Of a stretch of DNA of 64,000 nucleotides, positions 27,409-35,248 are shown piece after piece. The number at the start of each line of letters is the position of its first letter. The first letter of the stretch is position 1. This DNA is from CAVRAZ01 sp963719135 (GTDB taxonomy: Bacteria; Pseudomonadota; Gammaproteobacteria; DSM-19610), in contig CAVRAZ010000011.1 in NCBI GenBank assembly GCA_963719135.1, positions 62,001 to 126,000 of the forward strand, given 5' to 3'. The notes below the pieces were generated by a model, which was not told where the DNA came from, did not search any database, and saw only the letters and a program-made list of their open reading frames with translations. The position numbers and the translations under genes were made by a program.

Positions 27409-27717
27409 TAACCACAAAGCACACGAAGGGCGCAGAAAATAATGTCTAACCGCGAAGGACACGAAGGACGCGAAGGGAACCCCTTCCCCTTACTCGCAAT
27501 GTGCACGAAGGACGAAGGAAAATAACGTCCAACCGCAAAGCAGGCGAAGGTTGAAATCTATTCCGTCATTCCGGCGAAGGCCGGAATCCATCGCGAATTC
27601 CAGTCAAGACACCTGGATTCCGGCCTTCGCCGGAATGACGGGAATCTGTAATTGCCGTGTTGCACCTTTGCAGTGAAGGCTCTTTTCCTTCGCGTCCTTG
27701 GCGTCCTTCGCGGTTAG
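27409..27717. repeat. Dense cluster of dispersed repeats downstream of mltF
   Basis: Between the convergent mltF and panC genes. It contains three degenerate AACCACAAAG/ACCGCGAAGGACACGAAG units (27409-27550) and a complete inverted CGTCATTCCGGCGAAGGCCG unit (27564-27640). It ends with the reverse-oriented TTCCTTCGCGTCCTTGGCGT unit (27686-27717). The cluster is arranged symmetrically, outer family around inner palindrome, as also seen at 10188-10508. No gene. Confidence 0.75.
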
Positions 27718-27743
27718 CCTTCTGATCGAGTCGAGTCGAGTCG

Positions 27744-28580
27744 TCAGATTTCCAGATTGTCGATCAGTCGCGCCTCCCCCAGCCAGGCCGCGGCCAGCAC
27801 GATCCAGCCGGGCTCGCTGGGCCGCGCCGGACTCAGATCCGACGCATGGCGGATGCTCACGTATTCGGGACGGAAACCCGCTTTTGCCAGCGCGGTCATC
27901 CCCTGCTCCTCCAGTGCGGCCGGCGTGCATTCGCCGGAACGGGCGGCTTCCGCGATGTCCTGCAATGTCCGGCGCAGCATCGGGGCGACGCCGCGCTCCT
28001 CGGGCGTGAGATAGCGATTGCGTGAACTCAGCGCCAGGCCGTCCGCCTCGCGCACTGTCTCGACGCCCTCGATCTCGATCGGGAAACACAGATCGCGCAC
28101 CAACTTGCGGATCACCGCCAGTTGCTGATAGTCCTTTTTGCCGAACACGGCGAGGTCCGGCTGCACCAGGTTGAACAGACGCGCAACGACGGTCGCGACG
28201 CCGGTGAAATGACCGGGCCGGAAAGCGCCGCACAGTTCTTCGCTCATCTTCGGCACTTCGACGCGCGTCATCTGCGCGGTGCCCTCCGGATACACCGTTT
28301 CCACGGCGGGGGTGAACAACAGGTCCGGGTCCAGCGCCTGCAGCGCAAAGCGGTCCTCGTCGAGCGTGCGCGGATAGCGATCGAAGTCCTCGTCCGGTCC
28401 GAACTGGGTCGGGTTGACGAAGATGCTCACTACCACCCGGTCGGCGAGGTCCCGCGCCCGCCGCACCAGTTGCAGATGACCCGGGTGCAGATTGCCCATG
28501 GTCGGCACAAACGCGATCCGCTCGTCCGCACGCCGCCACTGGACGATGCGCCCTCTCAGGCCATGAACGTCGGCAAGCAT
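27744..28580 (-). CDS. panC: Pantothenate synthetase
   Basis: Joins pantoate and beta-alanine with ATP to form pantothenate, the vitamin B5 step of CoA synthesis. The start at 28580 (MLADVHGLRG) gives 278 residues, a normal length; the frame to 28724 is too long. Nucleotidylyltransferase motifs are PTMGNLHPGH, FVNPTQFGPDEDFDRYPR, FGKKDYQQLAVI and LALSSRNRYL. It is at the end of the pcnB-folK-dNK-panB-panC run, separated from panB by about 300 bp of repeats. Confidence 0.96.
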   Translation of the reverse strand: MLADVHGLRGRIVQWRRADERIAFVPTMGNLHPGHLQLVRRARDLADRVVVSIFVNPTQFGPDEDFDRYPRTLDEDRFALQALDPDLLFTPAVETVYPEGTAQMTRVEVPKMSEELCGAFRPGHFTGVATVVARLFNLVQPDLAVFGKKDYQQLAVIRKLVRDLCFPIEIEGVETVREADGLALSSRNRYLTPEERGVAPMLRRTLQDIAEAARSGECTPAALEEQGMTALAKAGFRPEYVSIRHASDLSPARPSEPGWIVLAAAWLGEARLIDNLEI

Positions 28581-28611
28581 TTCCACGCGGTCGATCCTCT
28601 TGCACGCGGTT

Positions 28612-28680
28612 GAAAGAAATTCAGGCGGGCCGGCGGCAAGGCGCAGCCCGGCGAAACTTCGCAGTGTACGCGTATTGCAC
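28612..28680 (+). repeat. Dispersed repeat, copy 2
   Basis: GTTGAAAGAAATTCAGGCGG to TGTACGCGTATTGCA. It aligns along its length with 25513-25580 and lies in the panB-panC gap. Confidence 0.55.
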
Positions 28681-28789
28681 GCGCAATTCGAACCGGCCTT
28701 CAACGCACAATCGCGCCGCATCAATGGTGTTCGAGCGGTTGCTATTGAGACTTACATAAGTCGGTGACAGCCGCCCACCCACGCGTTGT

Positions 28790-28858
28790 CATTCCGGCGC
28801 AGGCCGGAATCCATCGGGCAGGCGGCATCTGGATCCCGGCCTGCGCCGGGATGACGGC
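28790..28858. repeat. Inverted GTCATTCCGGCGCAGGCCGG unit
   Basis: GTCATTCCGGCGCAGGCCGG and its inverse GGCCTGCGCCGGGATGAC enclose about 28 bp. It is a variant (CGCAGG for CGAAGG) of the dispersed family and lies just after the panB stop codon. Confidence 0.7.
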
Positions 28859-28885
28859 AAAGTTTGTCAACCGTGCATGCAAGCC

Positions 28886-29698
28886 TCAATTGAAGCTGTG
28901 TTCTGGCGCCGGGAACGCGCCGGAGCGCACGGCCTGCACATACCTGGACAGGGCGTCCGCCACACCCGCCGACCCGGCGAGAAAATCCTGGAAAAACTCG
29001 GCCGTTTTCCCGGCGTGATGCCGAGCATGTCGTACAGCACCAGCACCTGACCGTCGCAGTCGGCCCCGGCGCCGATGCCGATGACCGGAATACGCAGGGC
29101 CTTGGTCACCCGTGCCGCCAGTTCCGCCGGAATGCATTCGAGCACCAGCAGCGAAGCCCCGGCCTGCTCCAGCCGGCACGCCTCGTCGAGCAGATGTCTT
29201 GCGCCGTCCTCGTCCCTCGCCTGCACCCGGTAGCCGCCGATCTGATTGACCGACTGCGGCAGCAGACCGAGGTGCCCGCACACGGGAATGCCGCGAACGG
29301 TCGAACGCGCGGACCACGTCCAGCAGGATGTCGCCGCCCTCGAGTTTCACAATGTGCGCGCCGCCCTCGGCCATCAGGCGGCCCGCGCTGTACAGCGCCT
29401 GGTCCACCGAGCGGTAGCTCATGAACGGCATGTCGATGACGCGCAGTGCGCGGTGGCCGGCGCGCGCGACGCAGGCGCCGTGATAGACCATGTCGTCCAG
29501 CGTCACGCCCAGCGTCGAGTCGCGCCCCTGCACGACATTGCCGAGCGAATCGCCGACCAGCAGCACGTCGACGCCCGCGTCTTCGAGCAGCCGCGCGAAA
29601 CTGGCGTCGTACACGGTGAGCGTGACGATCCTGTCGCCCGCGGCTTTCATGTCGTGCAGGGTACGAACCGTTACGCGGCGTGTGGATGAATCGCTCAT
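28886..29698 (-). CDS. panB: 3-methyl-2-oxobutanoate hydroxymethyltransferase carrying two compensating frameshifts
   Basis: Makes ketopantoate from 2-oxoisovalerate. The ATG at 29698 overlaps the kinase stop codon. The N-terminal ~131 codons are correct (LTVYDASFARLLEDAGVDVL, VVGDSLGNVV-like metal region, AHIVKLEGGDILLDVVRAFD). At about 29296 one extra base shifts the frame, so the conserved middle part (PVCGHLGLLPQSVNQIGGY, LLVLECIPAEL, IPVIGIGAGADCDGQV) is found only in another frame. Near 28997 a missing base restores the first frame (FFQDFLAGSAGVADALSRYV). The literal frame is open throughout, yet about 92 central residues, including the catalytic Glu region, would be nonsense. Because panC is intact, a sequence error is as likely as a pseudogene. 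Confidence 0.85.
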   Translation of the reverse strand: MSDSSTRRVTVRTLHDMKAAGDRIVTLTVYDASFARLLEDAGVDVLLVGDSLGNVVQGRDSTLGVTLDDMVYHGACVARAGHRALRVIDMPFMSYRSVDQALYSAGRLMAEGGAHIVKLEGGDILLDVVRAFDRSRHSRVRAPRSAAAVGQSDRRLPGAGEGRGRRKTSARRGVPAGAGRGFAAGARMHSGGTGGTGDQGPAYSGHRHRRRGRLRRSGAGAVRHARHHAGKTAEFFQDFLAGSAGVADALSRYVQAVRSGAFPAPEHSFN

Positions 29699-30372
29699 GA
29701 CTGCACCTGGTCCTGTTTCGCCTGCGGCACGGGGTTGAAATAGTGCCGGCCCTTTCTGACATTCGACAGCGTGTCGACCAGCGCCCGATAGTCGGCCTCC
29801 GAATCGATCAGGTTGATCTCCGCGGCGTTGACGATCAACAGCGGCGCCGCGTCATAGTAATGGAAAAACTCGGTGTAGGCGTCACACAAGGAACGCAGGT
29901 AACTCTGCTCGATGCGCCGCTCGCTGGCAATGCCGCGCCTGGCGATGCGTTTCTGCAGCACGTCGACCGGCGCCTGCAGGTAGATCACCAGGTCCGGCGC
30001 CGGCGCATCGACGGCCAGGTGCGAATACACCTGTTCGTACAGCACGAGTTCCTCCCGATCGAGCGTCAGGCGCGCGAACAGGCGGTCTTTTTCCATCAGA
30101 TAATCGGCGACGCGCACCGGCTCGAACATATCCGCCTGGCGCAGCTCCTGGATCTGCTGCGTCCGCTGCAGCAGAAAGAACAGTTGCGTCTGCAGCGCGT
30201 GACGGCGCGGACTGCGGTAAAACCGCTCCAGAAACGGATTGTCGGCCGCGCCCTCGAGCAGCAGCTCGCTGCCGAAGGTGGCCCCCAGCCGGCGCGCCAG
30301 GCTGGTCTTGCCGACGCCGATCGGGCCTTCGACCACGATAAAACCCGGTGCTTGCTCAGCGGGTATGGACAT
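29695..30372 (-). CDS. Deoxynucleoside kinase-family protein
   Basis: P-loop kinase of 225 residues in the deoxyadenosine/deoxyguanosine kinase family, phosphorylating salvage deoxynucleosides. The ATG at 30372 (MSIPAEQAPG) precedes VVEGPIGVGKTSLARRLG (Walker A). Other motifs are FLLQRTQQIQ, the ADYLMEKDRLFARL lid region and YLQAPVDVLQKRIARRG. It overlaps folK by 17 bp and panB by four, so translation is coupled. This position between folK and panB is common in gammaproteobacteria. Confidence 0.9.
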   Translation of the reverse strand: MSIPAEQAPGFIVVEGPIGVGKTSLARRLGATFGSELLLEGAADNPFLERFYRSPRRHALQTQLFFLLQRTQQIQELRQADMFEPVRVADYLMEKDRLFARLTLDREELVLYEQVYSHLAVDAPAPDLVIYLQAPVDVLQKRIARRGIASERRIEQSYLRSLCDAYTEFFHYYDAAPLLIVNAAEINLIDSEADYRALVDTLSNVRKGRHYFNPVPQAKQDQVQS

Positions 30373-30898
30373 GGTCACCGGCGTCCACCGCTTGCGCGGA
30401 CGCTTCCCGCTCCAGCAGCTTTTCCAGGCCCCCGGGCGCACAGCGGCCGATCAGTTCGGACAGCGGTCCCAGCCCAGGCACGACCAGACCGGGCGCGATC
30501 TCGGCCAGCGGATAAAGCACGAACGCCCGCGCCGCGATGCCCGGATGCGGCACCGTCAGCGCGGGCGAATCGACCACCCGATCGCCGTATACCAACAGGT
30601 CCAGGTCGAGTGTGCGCGGTCCCCAGCGCTGCTTCCGGACGCGGCCCTGCGCCGTCTCGATGCGCTGCAAGGCGGCCAGAAACGCCGTCGGCGCCAGCCG
30701 GGTCTCGACACCGGCCACCGCGTTGAGGTAGTCGGGCTGGTCGGACGGCCCCAGCGGCGGACTGCGATAGAGCGCCGAACGCGCAAGCACGCGGCTGCCC
30801 TCGATGCCGTCAAGCGCCTGGAATGCCCTGTGGAGCTGTTGCCGCGGGTTATCCAGATTGCTGCCCAGACCGACGTAGGCGATGACCTGTTCAGACAT
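30356..30898 (-). CDS. folK: 2-amino-4-hydroxy-6-hydroxymethyldihydropteridine pyrophosphokinase
   Basis: Transfers pyrophosphate from ATP to the pterin in folate synthesis. The start at 30898 (MSEQVIAYVGLGSNL) gives 180 residues. Signatures are GLGSNLDNP, SALYRSPPLGPSDQPDYLNA and the HPPK motif GPRTLDLDLLVYG with metal aspartates, then PHPGIAARAFVLYPL. It overlaps pcnB by eight bases and the kinase gene by 17. Confidence 0.95.
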   Translation of the reverse strand: MSEQVIAYVGLGSNLDNPRQQLHRAFQALDGIEGSRVLARSALYRSPPLGPSDQPDYLNAVAGVETRLAPTAFLAALQRIETAQGRVRKQRWGPRTLDLDLLVYGDRVVDSPALTVPHPGIAARAFVLYPLAEIAPGLVVPGLGPLSELIGRCAPGGLEKLLEREASAQAVDAGDHVHTR

Positions 30899-32222
30899 CG
30901 GACGTCTTGGGCCGGCGCCGGCGGCGCTTGCGCGGCGCACGCTTGCCCTGCGGCGCGCTGTCGCTCAATTGCACCTGCTGTTCGGCATTGAGTTGCTGAA
31001 AGTCGGTCCACCAGTGCGCCAGTTCCTCCGGCGCCTCGCCGCTCTCGGCGCGTAGCAGCAGAAAATCGTAGGCTGCGCGAAACCGCGGATGCTCCAGCAG
31101 TCGATAGGGCGCGCGCCCGCGCCGGCGTTCCAGCCGCGGCTGCAGCATCCAGATCTCGCGCATGGGAAAACTGAAGCGCTTCGGCAGCGCCGTGATGCCG
31201 GCCTGTTCCGCCGTGATGCGGTTGCCGGCCATCTGCAGCGCTTCGAGCGGGCTGGCGCCGCCGGCTTCCAGCGCCTGCGCGGCCAGCCGCACCGGTTCCC
31301 ACAACAGCGCGGCATAGAGGAAGGCCGGCGTCACCGGCTTGTCCTCGGCTAGGCGCGCGTCGGTATTGGCCAGCGCTTTCCCCAACAGCACCAGCGGAAA
31401 ATCCTGATCCTGCTGCGCCAGCGCCGCGTCGGTGGCCGGAAAGAGATAGCGGAACAGGTCGTAGTGGCGCAGCAGTTCGAACGTCGCCAGTGAACTGCCG
31501 CCGAGGAACAGCTTCAGCACTTCCTCGAACATGCGCGCGGCCGGCACGTCGGCAAGCAGCGCGCCCATCGGCGCCATCGGCGCCACGGTGTCCGGGTGAA
31601 TGCGGAATCCCAGCTTGGCCGCGAACCGCACGGCGCGCAGCATGCGCACCGGGTCTTCGCGGTAACGCTGTTGCGGATCGCCGATCAGCCGCAGCAGGCC
31701 GGCCTTCAGGTCCTGCATGCCGCCGACGTAATCGCGCACCGAAAAATCCGCGATGTCGTAGTACAGCGCATTGACGGTGAAATCGCGCCGGAAGGCGTCC
31801 TCCTCGATGCTGCCGTAGACGTTGTCGCGCAGGATGCGCCCGGCGACGCTCAGACTGCCGTCGTCCGACTCGCCGTTGCCGGCGTCGTGATTGGCGCGAA
31901 AGGTGGCCACCTCGATCACATCCCGCCCGAAGCGCACGTGCGCCAGGCGGAACCGGCGTCCGATCAGACGGCAACTGCGGAACAGCCGGTTGACTTCCTC
32001 CGGCAGCGCATCGGTGGCCACGTCGAAATCCTTCGGTTCACGTCCCAGCAGCAGATCGCGCACGCCGCCGCCGACCAGGCAGCCGCGGTAACCGGCTTCC
32101 TTGAGTTGATAGAGGACCTTCAGCGCGCCGGCGCTGATTTGAGAGCGTGAGATCGAGTGATCGTTGCGCGGGATGGTGGCGGCCTGGGCCGTACCGGATT
32201 CGGAGTCGCCGGGTTGGGTCAC
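30891..32222 (-). CDS. pcnB: Poly(A) polymerase I
   Basis: Adds 3' poly(A) tails that promote RNA decay. It is 443 residues long. The class II nucleotidyltransferase head contains GCLVGGGVRDLLLGREPKDF and DVATDALPEEV (active-site aspartates), then RRFRLAHVRFG, EDAFRRDFTVNALYYDI and EDPVRMLRAVRFAAKLGF. The basic C-terminal tail (APRKRRRRRPKTSDV) is typical of PcnB rather than CCA-adding enzymes. First gene of the pcnB-folK-dNK-panB-panC cluster, divergent from tRNA-Glu. Confidence 0.95.
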   Translation of the reverse strand: MTQPGDSESGTAQAATIPRNDHSISRSQISAGALKVLYQLKEAGYRGCLVGGGVRDLLLGREPKDFDVATDALPEEVNRLFRSCRLIGRRFRLAHVRFGRDVIEVATFRANHDAGNGESDDGSLSVAGRILRDNVYGSIEEDAFRRDFTVNALYYDIADFSVRDYVGGMQDLKAGLLRLIGDPQQRYREDPVRMLRAVRFAAKLGFRIHPDTVAPMAPMGALLADVPAARMFEEVLKLFLGGSSLATFELLRHYDLFRYLFPATDAALAQQDQDFPLVLLGKALANTDARLAEDKPVTPAFLYAALLWEPVRLAAQALEAGGASPLEALQMAGNRITAEQAGITALPKRFSFPMREIWMLQPRLERRRGRAPYRLLEHPRFRAAYDFLLLRAESGEAPEELAHWWTDFQQLNAEQQVQLSDSAPQGKRAPRKRRRRRPKTSDV

Positions 32223-32232
32223 TTTTCGCTGT

Positions 32233-32260
32233 TTGTTCCTTCAAGTCCAGCGCGTATAAT
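32233..32260 (+). promoter_or_regulatory. Candidate promoter for tRNA-Glu
   Basis: TTGTTC (32233-32238) and TATAAT (32255-32260) are separated by 16 bp and lie 42 bp before the tRNA. A small AAAGCC/GGCTTT stem follows at about 32271-32288. Confidence 0.5.
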
Positions 32261-32302
32261 ACCACGCTGCAAAGCCCGCAGCGGCTTTCCTTTCCAAACC
32301 AG

Positions 32303-32377
32303 GCTCCCTTCGTCTAGCGGTCAGGACACCGGCCTCTCACGTCGGTAACAGGGGTTCGATTCCCCTAGGGAGCGCCA
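32303..32377 (+). tRNA. tRNA-Glu (anticodon CTC)
   Basis: GCTCCCT acceptor, D-arm TCGTCTAGCGGTCAGGAC, anticodon loop CTCTCAC with anticodon CTC, T-arm AGGGGTTCGATTCCCC, acceptor AGGGAGC, discriminator G and encoded CCA. It decodes GAG. Confidence 0.96.
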
Positions 32378-32413
32378 TTTGCAGACGGCGGACAGGCAGC
32401 CGGACGGGCGCGG

Positions 32414-32746
32414 TCAGTAGCGTGCCGCCTCGGCGAGTTCGCGCATGACTTCGTTGAGGGACGCCTGCCGATTGTCGGCGAAGCACACCAGGTTGCCGAC
32501 GCAGCAGACGCTGGTCTGCGCGCCGCGCACCAGCCAGCCGCGCGGCGGCGTCCAACCCGGCAGCCCGGTGAACATGGAAAACTGATCGGTGTTGCCCTGC
32601 ACCATGCGCTGGTAGTCGTGCGCGAACTTCGCCAGGCGTTCCATCAGCGCGCGGTCGAGCATGCCGTAGCCTTTGACCAGTGTGCCGTCGTCGCGGAACT
32701 GGCAGACGACCGCCACGCCGTCGAGCGCGAACACTCTGCGGATCAT
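32414..32746 (-). CDS. DUF2173-family protein, copy 3
   Basis: A 110-residue soluble protein. It shares an architecture with the next two upstream genes: an N-terminal beta/alpha segment (VFALDGVAVVCQFRDDGTLV), a central helix, and a C-terminal segment (PPRGWLVRGAQTSVCCVGNL, VCFADNRQASLNEV). Roadblock/profilin-like folding is plausible. The function is unknown; the family is often seen in sulfur-oxidising proteobacteria (from memory). Last gene of a three-gene tandem array. Confidence 0.8.
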   Translation of the reverse strand: MIRRVFALDGVAVVCQFRDDGTLVKGYGMLDRALMERLAKFAHDYQRMVQGNTDQFSMFTGLPGWTPPRGWLVRGAQTSVCCVGNLVCFADNRQASLNEVMRELAEAARY

Positions 32747-32755
32747 GGCCGCGAC

Positions 32756-33094
32756 CTAGGCTTCGAGCGCGGCATACGCCGCCTCGATATCGCCAAGGTC
32801 GTTTTTCAGCACGACGCCGCGGCGGCCGCTGCCGACCGCCGACCACTCCAGACCGACCAGCGTGAAACCGCCGACCGGGTAGAACCCGCCCTGTCCCGTC
32901 ACCTTCTCCCAGCCGCGCGCCTGCATGGTCGCGATCGCGATGTTGGCGACGAACACGTGCGCCAGCAGGTCGAGCGTGTCGGCGGTCAGGTTGGACCCCG
33001 GCGCCACCCGGTGATCGATCAGTTCGCCGGCATCCGAATATTCGAACGCGGCGTCCGCGCCGGCCAGCGCCATCAGCTTGTCCAGTTCACTCAT
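32756..33094 (-). CDS. DUF2173-family protein, copy 2
   Basis: A 112-residue paralogue of its neighbours, the most divergent of the three (LDKLMALAGADAAFEYSDAG, GWEKVTGQGGFYPVGGFTLV, GLEWSAVGSGRRGVVLKNDL). It lacks the Cys-containing CCVGN/VCVIAN segment of the other two. Nine bases separate it from copy 3 and about 39 from copy 1, so the three form an operon. Confidence 0.75.
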   Translation of the reverse strand: MSELDKLMALAGADAAFEYSDAGELIDHRVAPGSNLTADTLDLLAHVFVANIAIATMQARGWEKVTGQGGFYPVGGFTLVGLEWSAVGSGRRGVVLKNDLGDIEAAYAALEA

Positions 33095-33133
33095 GGCAGC
33101 TCCAGGTCCAGCGCATCTTCGGGTCTTTGCCGG

Positions 33134-33487
33134 TCACACCAATTCCTCGACGCCGGCGAGCCGGTCCTGCATGCGTTTCAGTACGCGATTGAGCGCGCCC
33201 GGCTGATTCTCGACGAAACAGAAGACATTGGCGATCACGCATACGGAAAAGGCAGGCCCGCGCACGATCCAGCCATGCGGCGGATCGAACGGATAGTGGT
33301 CGGTATTGGCGCAGAGAATATCGGTCTGCATGTGCGCGCCCAGCGTGGTCGCGCGGCACATGATCGACGCCATGCGCGCCATCTCGTCGGTGAGCCGGCC
33401 CTTGTAGTGATAGCGATCGCCGCGATAGGCATATTCCCCGGCCGCGATCACGCCGGGCATCAGGGCCAGATCCGCGTAGACACTCAT
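33134..33487 (-). CDS. DUF2173-family protein, copy 1
   Basis: A 117-residue protein starting at 33487 (MSVYADLALMPGVIAAGEYA) after a GGGCGG-type ribosome-binding site; the longer frame to 33700 is not supported. PPHGWIVRGPAFSVCVIANV and FCFVENQPGALNRVLKRM align with copy 3. First gene of the tandem operon, divergent from the RDD gene. Confidence 0.8.
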   Translation of the reverse strand: MSVYADLALMPGVIAAGEYAYRGDRYHYKGRLTDEMARMASIMCRATTLGAHMQTDILCANTDHYPFDPPHGWIVRGPAFSVCVIANVFCFVENQPGALNRVLKRMQDRLAGVEELV

Positions 33488-33761
33488 GCTGCCGCCCTTT
33501 CCGCGCCCCGTTGAATCGGCGCCCGCGACCCTGCGCGCGGCTTGCGCCGTAGACGACGAAAACGCGTTTGTTGTTTGCACGGATGAGACAGGGAAGCACA
33601 GAACCTTCGGTCGCACCGCCGGCCGTGCGCGCTGCGCGGAGCCTGCCCCTGTCGATCTCCTCCCGCGGCCATTCTTAACATAGCCTGTCGCCCCTGTCAC
33701 CCTTGCGCGCAGCGGCCGGCGGCCGGTACGCTGTCGCGGTGCGACTGGCTGGCAGGATCCG

Positions 33762-34202
33762 ATGTCCGATTCCGATACACCCGCGCCGGCCGGCCTGTTG
33801 GACCGGCTTGCCGCGCTGCTCTACGATGCGCTGTTGCTGCTCGCCCTGCTGTTCGTCGCCACGGCATTGCTGCTGCCGTTCACCCGGGGCGAAGCGCTGC
33901 AGCCGCACAACCCCTTCTATTCGACCTACCTGTTGTTCATCAGCTTCTTTTTTTTCGGCTGGTTCTGGATGCACGGCGGCCAGACGCTGGGCATGCGCGC
34001 CTGGCGCCTGCAGCTACGGCGCCTCGACGGCAAACCCCTGACCTGGTGGCACGCGCTGCTGCGGTTCCTGACGGCGATTCCTTCCTGGGCCTTGGGCGGA
34101 CTGGGATTCTGGTGGATGCTGATCGACCGGCGCCGCCTGACGTGGCACGACCGCATCTCCGAAACCTGCATCGTCCGTCTCGCGCGAAATCCCCAGCGCT
34201 AG
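33762..34202 (+). CDS. RDD-family membrane protein
   Basis: A 146-residue inner-membrane protein. The RDD pattern is present: LLDRLAALLYDALLLLALLF (Arg and Asp in helix 1), LFISFFFFGWFWMHGGQTLGM with GxTxGM, and LIDRRRLTWHDRISET (Asp in the last motif). RDD proteins are proposed ion exchangers or membrane chaperones. It overlaps the convergent lptG gene by four bases. Confidence 0.92.
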   Translation: MSDSDTPAPAGLLDRLAALLYDALLLLALLFVATALLLPFTRGEALQPHNPFYSTYLLFISFFFFGWFWMHGGQTLGMRAWRLQLRRLDGKPLTWWHALLRFLTAIPSWALGGLGFWWMLIDRRRLTWHDRISETCIVRLARNPQR

Positions 34203-35248
34203 CGCGCACGCCTGAGCAGCACCGCGACGAGGATGACTGCCAGCGACGTCGGCAGCCAGGCGGCCGCCGCCGGCGGCAGACCGCAGACCAGTCCAGCCTG
34301 CGCCAGGGTGTCGCTCAACAGCCTGAAACCCAACCCGATGAGCACACCGGACAGCAGGCGCGTCGCGGTGCGCCAGGGGCGCGCGGGGAGCAGGACCAGC
34401 GCAAGTCCCAACAGCAGCATGACCCAGGTCGTCACCGGCCATGCCAGGCGCGTCCAGAACGACAACGCGTAGCGCCCCGTCGCCAGATCGTTGGCCTTCA
34501 GGTAGCCGAGGTAACGGCGCAGGTCGGTCAGCGACATCTGTTCGGGCGCGCGCATCAGCGCCTGCACCAGCGCCGGGTCCGGCGGGTGATCCCAGACGGT
34601 CCGCGTGCTGTGCCGCCCGATAACCCGGCCGTCGCCGAAGACCGTTTGCCCGACATCCTCGAGATACCAGCGCCCGCCGTCGTAGCGCGCCGCGCGCGCC
34701 GCGCTGATTTGTTTGAGGCGCCGGTCCGGGTCGAATTCGAGCACCTGGACGTCGGAGAGCAACTGCGGTGCTTCGACCGCGCCGATGTGGATCATGCGCG
34801 GCCCGTCGCGCACCCACAGCTCGCGGCTGCGTTCGACACCCAGATCCGGCCGTTCGCTGCCGGCGCGCAATAACTGCGCGCGATAGCCGGCAGCGGGCGC
34901 CACGCCCTCGCCCAGCCACAGCGCCGGTAGGCTCAGCGCAACGCCGGCGGCCAGCGCCCACAGCGCGAACCGCACCGGCGCAAGCCCGGCGCTGCGCGCG
35001 GCGACCAGCTCGCGGTACGCCGCAAGATCGCCCATGCGCCACAGACCGCCGATCAGACAGGCCATCGGAAACAGTCTGTAGGCACGCGCCGGCACACCCA
35101 GCGCGACTTGTCGCGCGAAGAGACGGCTGTCGCCATCGGCAAGGTTGCCGAACACGGCGAACGTCAGATCGACGGCCAGCAGAAACACCCAGACCCAGGC
35201 GATGCCCGGCATCAGTTGCCGCACCACATAGACCGACAGGCGCGTCAC
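34199..35248 (-). CDS. lptG: LPS export ABC transporter permease LptG
   Basis: With LptF and two LptB subunits it extracts lipopolysaccharide from the inner membrane. Three N-terminal helices (VTRLSVYVVRQLMPGIAWVW onward), a periplasmic beta-jellyroll, and three C-terminal helices (TWVMLLLGLALVLL, LSGVLIGLGFRLLSDTLAQ) match LptG. The start is GTG 35248, which overlaps the lptF stop codon by four bases and gives 349 residues. It is oriented with lptF and divergent from pepA, the usual gammaproteobacterial order. Confidence 0.93.
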   Translation of the reverse strand: MTRLSVYVVRQLMPGIAWVWVFLLAVDLTFAVFGNLADGDSRLFARQVALGVPARAYRLFPMACLIGGLWRMGDLAAYRELVAARSAGLAPVRFALWALAAGVALSLPALWLGEGVAPAAGYRAQLLRAGSERPDLGVERSRELWVRDGPRMIHIGAVEAPQLLSDVQVLEFDPDRRLKQISAARAARYDGGRWYLEDVGQTVFGDGRVIGRHSTRTVWDHPPDPALVQALMRAPEQMSLTDLRRYLGYLKANDLATGRYALSFWTRLAWPVTTWVMLLLGLALVLLPARPWRTATRLLSGVLIGLGFRLLSDTLAQAGLVCGLPPAAAAWLPTSLAVILVAVLLRRAR

